22,651 nucleotides of DNA from Irineochytrium annulatum (lineage: Eukaryota > Chytridiomycota > Chytridiomycetes > Chytridiales > Chytridiaceae), in contig JADGJL010000396.1 of NCBI GenBank assembly GCA_027600665.1, positions 1 through 22,651 of the forward strand. Reading direction: 5' to 3'. Each line of letters opens with the position of its first letter. Position 1 is the first letter of the stretch. This document shows positions 1 through 9,149 of this stretch, in pieces. A program made the translations under genes and the position numbers. Under the pieces are notes generated by a model. That model ran no database searches. It was not told the DNA's origin and saw nothing but the letters and a program-made list of their open reading frames with translations.

Positions 1-1149
1 GGGTCATGGGTGGCGGAGTGGGCGACGGATCTTGAACTGGAGGCGGGCGGGGTATTCGAAGGAAAATCCTCTTTCGGGGCGGTTCTTCGACAGGTGTGGC
101 ATCATGTTCATCCTGGTCGTGCAAAGGCTCTGCAGAGGTGGCCTCGGTATTTTCCGGTAGCTGTTCTGGTTTGTCCGCTTTAGCATCCTCGTCTGATGAC
201 GAAGTCGAATCGTAATAGTCCTCGAATTGGCTCAGATCGTATTTGTACAACGACTTTCGTAGCTGGTGAACGGCGACGGCGTCGTCGGCGGGCGGCAGGT
301 TGTACTGACGGATCAACTGCAATCATCTAAGAACGAGAACGATAGGAACCTCGACGCGCATACCTGCAACAACTCCTTATCTTTGTCTTTAGAGCTCGCA
401 GCAGTTCGCCTCCTGTGATTCAAGCTGAACATGTCCCGGACGAGCTGATCCCTATCCTCATGTATGTCCTCGATCTTATCGAGCAAACAATTGATGGCGT
501 GCTCCCGCATCAGCTTAACCAACGGCTTCCCTCCGTCCTCCTTCCGCATCTGTTCAAATTCAGGTGGAGGCTCCGGCGGCGCAGGGTAGCCCCGGTGGTA
601 TAACAACCCGTTTGGTCGAGGGAGTGGGCTGCTGAGGCTCGGTGACCGAGACCCCCCGTAGAGCTTGTGGCTGGACACTGCCAGGGCCAGCTTCTTGTTC
701 CTCGATCCCCGCGGCCTTCCGCGGCCCCTCCTCTTCTTCCGGTCCACGCCCTCCTCGTCGTCGTCGCCGTTCGCGTCCTCGTCCTCATCCTCCTCCTCCT
801 CCGATGTCAGCTCCGCATGTGACGCTGCGACGCGCTCGACCGCGCGGGCGGACTCGTCGAGGCCGCCGTCCTTGTCGAAGAATGAGACCGAGACGTCCTC
901 GTTGAAGGTTACGCGCGATATCGAGGCGCGAAGCGAGCGACGAGGGGCGCCGGGGGACGGGGCGGTAGAACCGCTCGCGCTCGCGGCGTTTGACGGGCTG
1001 CCGGAAGCCGCGAGGGGGGTCGAGGACGAGGTGGCTGCTGCGCGGGAGGGACTTTGCAGCTGGTGCTTCGGGGGTCGGCCTCGCTTCCGCTTCACGGTGA
1101 CGGCGCCCACGGCCTCTGCGGGTTCCACGGCATCCGTCGGCCGGTCCAT
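1..1149 (-). CDS. AT-hook nuclear protein, partial (3' end outside window)
   Basis: The ATG is at 1149, exon 1 runs 1149-364 (262 codons), a 47-bp GT-AG intron spans 363-317, and exon 2 continues from 316 off the left edge for at least another 105 codons. Two AT-hook cores are visible: KRGRPPK at residues 22-28 and a GRGRPRG stretch at about 142-148. Between them is a Ser/Ala/Pro-rich disordered region and an acidic run at about 117-133. A helical, conserved-looking segment (about 207-247) follows. Exon 2 has a Tyr/Asp-rich stretch (SQFEDYYDS) and then a Pro-rich tail. AT-hooks bind the minor groove of AT-rich DNA, so a chromatin or transcription role is likely, but I do not recognise the family. 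The gene is divergent from the CCCH gene starting at 1557. The frame closes exactly across the intron, so the exon model is good; the function is open. Confidence 0.75.
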
Positions 1150-1556
1150 GGAAGCGGGAGAGGTTGGGGGCCGGGGCCGGTTAGTCGGCGTGGAAGTGCG
1201 GGCGGTACGTGGCCACGGAGAAAAATGAGAGCCCGAGCGCCTGCTTGGCCTGAGATCCCTTGGGAACCACGCTCACAGCGCGGCCGTCGAGGCGACTCCC
1301 GCTGCCGGACTTCAAGATCGGCGACGGACTCGGTCGGGCCAGTATTTTAGAAGTCGGCGGTTGTTGGGGGCGGGTTGTCGGATTCTCCGGTCGAGCGATC
1401 AAGAGTAAGAATTCAACTCCAAAAAGGAGGTCGTTATTTTAGCGCAATATTGCGAGCATCGATTCCGTTTAGTTCCCGATTTACGCTGTGTGTGCACAGG
1501 TCCTGTAATCGGCTGCCTCTATTTTCGAAGTCCCCAGTCCAACAACCATCTGCCAT
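1150..1556. promoter_or_regulatory. Divergent intergenic region with a perfect 12-bp palindrome
   Basis: These 407 bp separate the ATG of the minus-strand AT-hook gene from the ATG of the plus-strand CCCH gene and must hold both promoters. A perfect palindrome, CGCAATATTGCG, lies at 1443-1454, about 100 bp before the plus-strand start. I see no clear TATA box and no convincing additional gene. Confidence 0.55.
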
Positions 1557-2216
1557 ATGCACGACGACGCAGCTCCGTCCACCGCTCTTCCCACCACCAA
1601 GTCCCAACCTCGCAGCAACGAGAATGCTACTGGCGAATCCTGGTTGAATGGTCGAGCGCCGGCCAATGCCTACGGTGAAGGCGCCACCGCACTTGGGTTG
1701 CCTGATTCGTTTAAGTCCAAGGTCGGTGTCGCTGTCCTTACTGCTGCCGCATTTCAAAGCTCTGGAATGCAACTGAGATCTTGGATGGGGCTGATCTGGC
1801 GTTGATCGTCCAAATCAACTCTGTTTCGACTCCCGCTCGAGTCTTATCCTTCATTTCCTTTCCAGAACAACAAGAATCACGGAAAGCGCATCTCGAAGGT
1901 CCCACCGCGCTGTAGCTTCTTCAATTCGGCGAAAGGGTGCCAGAAGGGTGCGTCATGCCGTTACCTTCACGACTCGAACGGCACAAGTGGTCCGCCACTG
2001 ATGGAACGGGGCGTCAGCAACAACAACTCGAGGAGGGGCAACCACAACAACAACAACGATAGCAACAGAAATTCGAAGCAGGGAGGACGCGGAGCCGAAG
2101 GTGGCGGCGGCGGCGCGTGCCCTATGACGCATCGAAACGAAGGTGCGGCCGTGGAGGACCCCTGGGCGGCATTGGTGGCCAAGAAGCATAACCAGCGACC
2201 TGGTCGGCCTTATTAG
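1557..2216 (+). CDS. Small CCCH zinc-finger protein
   Basis: Exons are 1557-1721 and 1866-2216, giving about 171 residues. The 144-bp intron starts at an AAG|GTCGGT donor and ends in a strong pyrimidine tract with TTTCCAG. The phase is 0 on both sides. Residues C71, C80, C86 and H90 form a C-x8-C-x5-C-x3-H finger (CSFFNSAKGC...CRYLH), a type that usually binds single-stranded RNA. The finger is followed by an Asn-rich stretch and Arg/Gly- and Gly-rich segments, typical of disordered RNA-binding tails. The N-terminus is Ser/Thr/Ala rich and featureless. It is the first of three adjacent plus-strand genes with the same finger type. The donor is the weakest part of the model. The last exon could also be spliced onto the next gene, because the downstream intron is phase-compatible. 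Confidence 0.65.
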
Positions 2217-2381
2217 TTTTTCGCCATTGTTCTTGTGCTTCGTTACCGCCTTCTTTGTATACAGTCGATATTTCGAAAAGAAGCGCATACTCAATTGTCA
2301 TTTACATTTGGCCTTCCGTCTATGTTTGGATCGTTTGCTAACCTCTCTTGGTTGTTTACAGTGGACGGCTTAGCTCCCAAC
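2217..2381 (+). promoter_or_regulatory. Short intergenic region or leader with a clear intron 3' end
   Basis: Only 165 bp separate the stop of the small CCCH gene from the ATG of the next. A textbook fungal intron end sits here: branch-like GCTAAC at about 2337-2342 and TTTACAG ending at 2361, 20 bp before the ATG at 2382. Possible donors are GTCTAT at 2318 (44-bp intron), GTTTGG at 2323 (39 bp), or donors inside the preceding gene. A second acceptor-like TATACAG ends at 2264. The simplest reading is an intron in the 5' leader of the downstream gene. Confidence 0.5.
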
Positions 2382-4439
2382 ATGCCAGCCGAAGAGTTGC
2401 AACAAAAGCCACCATCACACACGCCCAGCACATCGCAGATGTCTCCAGGGCCCTCGCCTCACCGCTCAGATCCTATGTCGCCGCGCGATCAGAATGCAAC
2501 CTCGTGTCAGGATGCTCGTTTTGCACCGATGGAAGATGATTTGATGACTCGCCGGTTATCCGTCTCCTCCGCTGCATCGTTCCAAAACCACAACAGTCGC
2601 CCTCAACATGAAGAACGAAGCAGACGTCAATCCATGGCCTCCAACGCCTCCTCGGTCGCACACCAACCAAACTACGCGATCGCAGAGCATCATCAACTCA
2701 CACCCACGAGGAGTCACCGCGAGCCTTACGTGGCCATCTCCCCGCCTCAACAACCGATACAGGAGCTCCAACAGCAACCGGAGGTTCCTCCACCACCCGT
2801 CATGGAGCGCCGCCTCTCCCTTACGGCGAACCCGGCGAACGCCTACCGTCCCACGATTACCTTCAACGGCCGCAAGCGTCAGCCGAGCGCGACGACGCCG
2901 AGCCCGCAGCCCACGGATCAACGGTTTAATGCTACTCCGAGCCCAGACCTGGCGCCGATGGCCCTGCAGCAGCAGCATCCTCAACAGCGGTCCGCGTCCC
3001 GGACTCCGTCGTCGCGCGCCAGCACGCCGGAAGATGATGCGAGTAGTGTTACGAGCGGCGGGAAGAGGGCGGGGAGAAGGTCTGCGAGGCGGCGGAGCAA
3101 GAACAAGCGTGAGGCGAGCTTGCAGGCCGGTGTGGCCCCGAAGCTGGGGCAGATTGAGGAGGTTGCCACCATCTCGTCGGCGACGAATGGAACTACGCAA
3201 GGGATTGCTGGCAAGGAAAAGGAATCCTTAAAAGCGGTGCCGACCGACATGACGATTAGCATGGAGAGACAGCCGGCTGTTGTACGACCGCAAATCACCA
3301 CCCCCATGTCGGCATCGAACTGGGGCGAGCCCTCACCTCGTACGCCTGTCGGTCAATGGGGCGCCCCACCGCCCGAATGGGGGATCGATAGCGGGGTAGC
3401 GAAGCACAGCGAGGCTTGGGGGGCACCACCGCTGGCCGCTGTCGTCACCCCATCAAAAAAGCCGTGCAAATACTTTTCCGCCGGCAAGCAGTGCCGCAGC
3501 GGAGATGCGTGCGCTTTCTCCCATGACGTCGCTGCAAGCAAGCCCCCGGCACACTTCGAGCCTGTCGCTGTCGCGAGGGAGGCTCGAGACAAGCCCGCGC
3601 CCGAGCCCACACCCACGACGCGGTCCCCTGCAGCGCCTTCAAGCCCGGCGGGAATGCAGAAGAAACAATTTTCTCGTCCAGTATCAGTCTCCCTGCCGGT
3701 CTCCCACCCGCCAACACCAGAAGCCTTGTCGATTGCTCCGGCGCTGCCGTCACTCCTCGAGCCCGCCGACGAGCACTTCGACTGGGCCGACGACGTTGAG
3801 GGCTTGGAGCCTTTTTCGCCCGTTGACAGCTTTGCGCCGCCGTCTTCGGTCGAGGCGCCAGTTGTCATGATGGATCGATCATCAAAACGGCCAGTCGACA
3901 AGGCGCCGAGGACGCCGCCGAGGGTTAAAGAGCTCGGTCGGAGCGCGACAATGCCGAGCAAGAGAGGGAAGAACGGGGGCAACGGCGGCGGTGGCGGTGG
4001 TGGGAGTGGCGACGGTGGTGGGAGGTTATCGATCGACAGACCACCCGTGAGCCCGACGGCTCCGGATGGGATCTGGAGGCGCAGCGGGGAAGCCAGGTTG
4101 TCGATGGACAGGCCGGCCGGGATTTTGGGACGGGCGAGCGCGGACGCGAGAAAGTCAAACGATCGGCCGCCGCCGAGCCCGACAGCTTCGGAGGGTTCCT
4201 CGAGGAGGAGGAATAGGGGTGGAGGCGGAGGAGGGAGGGACTCCAGGGCGTCGGTGGAGAGCTGGGGGAATGGCAGGGAGTCGAGGGGTTCTGTGGAAGG
4301 TCGCACGCCGTCGATAGATCGGGGTTCGGGGGCAGATGAGAGAGGGAGCAGGAGAATGGATACGCCGAGTGGTGGGGCTACGGGTGGTAGAGTTCCCGGC
4401 AGGCTTTTTGCAGCGACCGTTTCAAGGATTTTGGGATAG
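2382..4439 (+). CDS. Large disordered CCCH zinc-finger protein with WG motifs
   Basis: A single exon encodes 685 residues from the first ATG after the leader intron (MPAEELQQK). The open frame extends further upstream, but that part lies in the intron. The protein is almost all low complexity: Ser/Pro/Gln-rich N-terminus with three RRxS motifs (S60, S84, S146), a basic patch around residues 227-245, four WG motifs at W314, W326, W333 and W346, and one CCCH finger (C362, C371, C377, H381; CKYFSAGKQC...CAFSH). An acidic Pro-rich middle follows, then poly-Gly, three SxDRP repeats (about 548-605) and a Gly/Arg/Ser-rich tail. The finger suggests RNA binding, and the WG cluster resembles Argonaute-binding hooks. 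No catalytic domain is seen. Base composition and frame usage match its neighbours. The exact biological role is unknown. Confidence 0.8.
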   Translation: MPAEELQQKPPSHTPSTSQMSPGPSPHRSDPMSPRDQNATSCQDARFAPMEDDLMTRRLSVSSAASFQNHNSRPQHEERSRRQSMASNASSVAHQPNYAIAEHHQLTPTRSHREPYVAISPPQQPIQELQQQPEVPPPPVMERRLSLTANPANAYRPTITFNGRKRQPSATTPSPQPTDQRFNATPSPDLAPMALQQQHPQQRSASRTPSSRASTPEDDASSVTSGGKRAGRRSARRRSKNKREASLQAGVAPKLGQIEEVATISSATNGTTQGIAGKEKESLKAVPTDMTISMERQPAVVRPQITTPMSASNWGEPSPRTPVGQWGAPPPEWGIDSGVAKHSEAWGAPPLAAVVTPSKKPCKYFSAGKQCRSGDACAFSHDVAASKPPAHFEPVAVAREARDKPAPEPTPTTRSPAAPSSPAGMQKKQFSRPVSVSLPVSHPPTPEALSIAPALPSLLEPADEHFDWADDVEGLEPFSPVDSFAPPSSVEAPVVMMDRSSKRPVDKAPRTPPRVKELGRSATMPSKRGKNGGNGGGGGGGSGDGGGRLSIDRPPVSPTAPDGIWRRSGEARLSMDRPAGILGRASADARKSNDRPPPSPTASEGSSRRRNRGGGGGGRDSRASVESWGNGRESRGSVEGRTPSIDRGSGADERGSRRMDTPSGGATGGRVPGRLFAATVSRILG

Positions 4440-4943
4440 AGCTTTGAGCAATGTTTTTTAGTTGTGATTGTTGTTGTCGAACAATTTTGTATTGCTATGC
4501 CACTATGTTAGCCTCCGGACATTCTATGTGCTATATTTAATCGCGCCGTCGTTTAGTTACAGTTGCACACTTGCATCCTTCAAGTTGTTTTCTTGATAAT
4601 TTTTTTTGTTGGGGAATGGCTGTTACGTGCTTGAATTCGCATCCATTCGCGTAATTATGATCTCAACCGCTCAATCAATGCTGGTGCTGCTCTTTGTTGG
4701 CATGTATTATTACAGGGCGTTTCGAATTTTACAGCAGCCAACTCTTTGGCCTGCATACACCACCTCGAAGGAGGAGCCCGGGAATCGTCCTGAAGGCTCA
4801 TCCGGCCTGACTACCCGCTGTCACCTGGCGGAGGCGAATCAGCGGGCCCGGCATCATCGGAAATCCTTGCTCTGCACATCGCAATTCGACTGCTTTTGGC
4901 TTTCTGCTCGCTGCTTGCTGCCGGCTGTTGAGCCGGACGGTGG
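4440..4943. other. Intergenic region, 3' end of CCCH gene and promoter of J-domain gene
   Basis: These 504 bp hold the 3' untranslated region of the WG/CCCH gene (T-rich and relatively AT-rich to about 4615) and the promoter of the J-domain gene. An open stretch runs through 4606-4956 in another frame, but it has no recognisable domain and overlaps the real start, so I do not call it a gene. No repeat or RNA gene is evident. Confidence 0.4.
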
Positions 4944-7900
4944 ATGCGATCTATGAATCCCTTTCAGATCCTCGGCATTTCACCGGAGGCCACGGATGAG
5001 GACATCAAGCGGTATGTGAAGGCCTGGTCAAGGGGGCAAGATTGTATGAGTTGCTTTGGCTTGTGGATGGAAACGATGACGGCATCAGGCGACAGTATCA
5101 TCATATGGAACGGTCGATGACGATTGCAACCGTTTTTCGCGGTGAAAAAGGCATTGCTCGCCGCTGTCGGAGAGACTGGAGGATTGGAGCATACAGGAAG
5201 ACCGAGGGAGGCAGTATGCGAGCACTGAATGATTCGAAACTGGAGTCCTTTGTTGTTAGATGTTATTAGCTCTGTTACCACAATGTTTTGCATGTCTGAT
5301 GAATTTGTTACAGGGCATATCGCCTAAAGGCGATGGAGTTCCATCCTGACAGAAATAAGGCCGATGACATTACTGATCGGATGCAGGTTCGCATGATCGC
5401 TCTTTACATCGTTTCTTATTTGATATTCAGGATGTTATAACGGCCTACAGAATTTTAATGGACCCGTCCTCAAGAAATGTTTTGAAGAATTACGGGTACG
5501 AGTACAAAACTAAGGAAAGGCCGTCAACGGCTGTACGCCACTACATATCGTACGATCTACGTAAGTCGCGGATTAGTGATTGGAATTTGAACCCCTGCGT
5601 CAGCTTTGCCGCCCTCAAAGATCGTCGTCGATGTGTCGGATACCCCGACGTCACGCCATTTCGAAATCTCATGGACGTGCAAACGCTGGAACGAAAGAAA
5701 AGTGAATCTGTACGAAGTTTTGATGCGCATCAACGACTCGAAAAATTATTTGAAAGTTTGGCAAGGCCCACAGTCCTGGGCCAGGATCGCTTGCAATACT
5801 GGAACATATATTCAATTTCGCGTCAGGGTTTGTGACGTTCGCCCGATATGTTAGTTGATATCGTATCAGGCGAAAAATTTCGTTGGGTGGTCGTTATATT
5901 CATACCCTCACGAGTTAACTGTTGCTCCGTTCGTCGAGAGGCCCCGGAAACCGATCCCAATCCCCGCGAATCAGCCCCGCCATGCGGCCGCGGACGTGTA
6001 CTCTGATCTGAGCCTGCGCACCCGTCTTCGGGAAATCATGAAGCCAAACTTGCTTCCCTTGAAGGAACGCTCATCAAAACTCGCGGACCTCCTCGTTGAG
6101 GCCGAGTCCCCGCGCAACCCGTCCATACCAATCTTAAACGAGATCCGCGCGGCCGTGAAAGCGAATCAGGCCGATATTGCTGCTGAAGTGCAAGCGGATC
6201 AAAAAGCCCTCACGGCGCAGTGGAGGGTTCGTCTACACTCGCTCGTCCAGCAGGTTCTGATGACGCCTGATCGCCCCACGCTGCCGACGATGGACTCGGA
6301 GTTGGCGGATTTGCTAGAGAGCCTCGCGAGGCAATGCGACCCGACGCTGATCGACGCCGAGCGCCAGATGTTTTCCAACGCCGAGGGTGGTGGTGCCGGT
6401 TTGCGTGAGGATAGGAACGCGCGGACGGCGTCGGAGCTTGACGGAGGGGTTGAGGACCGCAGAAACGAGTCGGCCGTAGCGGAGGATTTGAGGCTAGCGA
6501 TGACGCCCCAGATCCGGAATCAGATCAACCAGGCCGTCATGAGGCTCGTGAAGGAGAGGCCCTCGTGGAAGTCGATGAACCCGACGGTCGTCGTGTCGTC
6601 GACGGGGGATTGGTCAGCGGTCGTCACGCCGAAACTGCAGGCCCTTCGGAGGGTCGAGGCCGTGTTGAGGGCGTACGAGATCGCGGTGAGCGCCAAGGCG
6701 CTGGACGGAGCGCTGACGGCGGAGGTGCTGCTGTATTTGCCGGCGGTTGAGAGCGAGGTCGCGAAGGCAATGGGGAAGCATGAGGCGAAGATTGGGGCCT
6801 TGAGAGTTGAGGCCGAGAAGAGGGAAGCGGATGAGGCGGCGAAAAAGAGAGCTGAGGCAGAGAGGAGGGATCGCGAGGCGAGGGAGTGGCGGGAGAGGAG
6901 GGACGCGGAGGGGCGACTGAGAGAGCAGGAGGAGAGGGACGCGAGGGAGAGAACAAGGCGCGATGAGGAGCAGGCTTGTGCCGAGCAAAATCGGACGGTG
7001 AAGGAAGAGAAGGAAATGAAGCTGGCGTACGAGCGGAAGTCAAAGTTGGAACAGGAGGAGGTTCGGGAGCTTGAAAAAAAGCGTGAACTGGAGATCAAGG
7101 TGGCCGAGAAGGAAAGGCGGGAAGTGGAGACTGCAAAAGCTACGGTCGCAAAGGCATTGAATAGTGCTCCGAAGTCTGCGGCCGCAGATGGCAACAAGCG
7201 GAATCTCCAAGACTCGATGGACCCGCGTCAGCAATTAGCCGTCGCCGCTGAATCTCCTGCCACGCCGTCAATTCCAGCAGCTACCGCCGAGAAATTTAAA
7301 GTGAAGAAGAGCGTCAAGCCGGCGCCATTAAGAAAATCTACTGCTAATTCGAGCGCAGGGTCCGCATCAGCGGATTTTTACGCGAATGATATTTATGATA
7401 GGGAGGCCGAGGTTTCCGGAGCCCTGCAGACCCTGCAAATTCTGGATGAGACTCTTGCGATTGACGCGGATCCGGCCCTTCGATCGAAGCATCTCTCGTA
7501 CCTGTTGGAGGATTCGGTAGTTGACATTGACCGCGAGTGCCTTGATGTGGAAGATCCGGCGAATGCGACGATTTTGAAGGCCGAGGAAACGCTGCGGAAT
7601 CTTTACAACCTCGCAAACGCCGTTGATGTTGAGGGCGATAAGCGCGTCGAGAGCGTCCGCCGGAAGATTATCACTCTAGTGCAAGGTCGACTTGACGAGC
7701 TCGAGCGTGCGACGGCGGCTTATATTGATCTCGTCGTTGAAGAGGTATATTTTATCTTACTCGAAGTTACTTACCGTTGTTTAGGCTATGAATGCAAGAT
7801 TAAAAGAACTAAAGAAACGAAGAGAAAAGAGGCTGGAGGAAGCGAAGTTCCTCGAGGCCGAAATGAGGGCGATGAGCGGGCAGTATCAGGAAAGGATGAA

Positions 7901-8762
7901 AGTAGTGGAAGAGGCGACCAAGCCTTTCAAAAGATCTTCGGCCCCGGTGGACTCGAAGCCTTACAGCGATGGCCCGCGTTACAAGGAATTCCGGGACGAC
8001 GACGGGCCGCGGCGGAAGGAGTTCAGGGATAACGACGGGCCGCGGCACAAGGACTTTAGGGATATTGACGGGCCACGTTTTAAGGAAGTTAGGGATGACG
8101 GGCCGCGTCACAAAGAGTTTAGGGATAACGACGGGCCGAGACACAAGGACTTCAGGGACTCGCCGAACTTCAAAGGGCTGAGGAAGACGAAGAGCTGCCA
8201 CTTTTTTAACACCCCACAAGGGTGCAAGAATGGCGAAAACTGCAAGTTCTCGCACGGGGAGGACGACATCAACCCCGAGTATGAGGCCCGTGAGCGCGAG
8301 CGCGAGGCCCAGAGGGAGGGACCAGAATACATTCGCGATCGTGGTTCACCGCGTAGCAAGCAATACCGGCCCGGCACCAACGGTTATGAGCGCCGCCAGC
8401 CCTACGACAGGCGCGACGCGTCTATCCCGAACGGCAAGGGCGGGGGCTCGACATCGTCCGAGGACAAAGACGCGTCTGCCAGGGCATCACACCATCCGTC
8501 GCCGCCGTCCACCCCGCCGGGCGGGGCGCCGACGACTTCCGCTTCCCATAGCAGGACGACGAGCGGGGCTGATGCGAGGTCTGGGGAGTGGGACGAGGAG
8601 GACGGCTTGAGGCGCCCGCAGCGAGAGAGGAGGTGCAGGTACTTTTCGAACGGGTACTGCCGGAACGGGGACATGTGCGACCTGGCGCACGTTGAGAATT
8701 ACAAGAGGAATGAAAACGGGAATGGAAATGGATACAATTCCAAAAGGAGGGAGAAATATTAA
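4944..8762 (+). CDS. J-domain / FN3-like / coiled-coil / double CCCH zinc-finger protein
   Basis: Six exons join in frame: 4944-5011, 5314-5386, 5431-5560, 5604-5827, 5870-7744 and 7785-8762, giving 1115 residues. The introns are 302, 44, 43, 42 and 40 bp. Starting from ATG 4944 (4953 is an alternative), residues 4-70 are a J-domain with the HPD triad at 33-35, the motif that stimulates Hsp70 ATPase. Residues about 91-190 look like a fibronectin type III fold (FEISW early, then YIQFRVRAKNFVGWS). About 455-590 is a very Glu/Arg/Lys-rich coiled coil. A second helical region is interrupted by the last intron. Next come six DGPR-x-K-[ED]-F-R-D repeats and CCCH finger 1 (C928, C937, C943, H947; x8-x5-x3). 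Finger 2 lies near the C-terminus (C1074, C1082, C1088, H1092; x7-x5-x3). A role as an Hsp70 co-chaperone acting on RNA-protein complexes is inference. The fusion spans clean in-phase introns, so it is unlikely to be an artefact. Confidence 0.85.
7968..8162 (+). repeat. 33-bp coding minisatellite, six units
   Basis: Six tandem units lie inside the last exon of the J-domain gene: 7968-8000, 8001-8033, 8034-8066, 8067-8096 (30 bp), 8097-8129 and 8130-8162. Each encodes DGPR-x-K-[ED]-[FV]-R-D plus one variable residue, for example DGPRHKEFRDN. Units 2-3 resemble units 5-6, suggesting a two-unit duplication. All lengths are multiples of three, so unit gain or loss keeps the frame. The peptide is highly charged with alternating acidic and basic residues, and sits just before the first CCCH finger. 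Confidence 0.9.
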
Positions 8763-9149
8763 ATCAGATGAGGGCCTCGAAGCCAATACGGCTTTTCTTT
8801 TTTGTGCGCTTTCTTCATTTTGTTGTCTTGAGGAACGCGTACTTTCTCGCTATATTGGTTGTTTCTGGTGCTAAATTCAAGGAGGGCAATTGCAGAGATC
8901 CGATGACCGCTAGCATGAAATCGGAGGGCTAGGACAATTAGAAGATGACGAACAACGGAACAAAGTTGCTACAGGAAGAAAGCTTGAAGCTTCAGTGGGA
9001 CAAGGAATTTAGAGAACTGAAATTGACGATTAATACGTCGAGCTGCTATTAAAAGACGTGTTGTTTCCGTTTATAAAGCAGCTCAATAGCTTGAAATAAA
9101 ATACTTCCCGACTCTTTCGTCGCTTCAACTTCTGAGAAGTGGCACGAAC
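8763..9149. promoter_or_regulatory. Intergenic region with TATA-like element before BDP1
   Basis: These 387 bp hold the 3' untranslated region of the J-domain gene and the BDP1 promoter. TATAAA is at 9072-9077, about 75 bp before the BDP1 ATG, and AATAAA is at 9095-9100. The AATAAA is rather far from the upstream stop to be its main polyadenylation signal. No RNA gene or repeat was recognised. Confidence 0.4.

Noticed and set aside
2235..2381. Earlier start for the large CCCH gene
   Set aside because: The in-frame upstream sequence is the intron itself (GCTAAC branch and TTTACAG acceptor at 2361), so its translation is an artefact unless an upstream exon is spliced on.
3353..4306. A 317-codon open frame on the minus strand inside the WG/CCCH gene
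   Set aside because: It is Pro/Leu/Ser low complexity with no domain and lies wholly antisense to a supported coding exon; GC-rich codon use keeps antisense frames open here.
4606..4956. Possible small gene with a hydrophobic segment
   Set aside because: No homology or domain is visible, the frame overlaps the start of the J-domain gene, and it lies in the expected 3'/promoter region.
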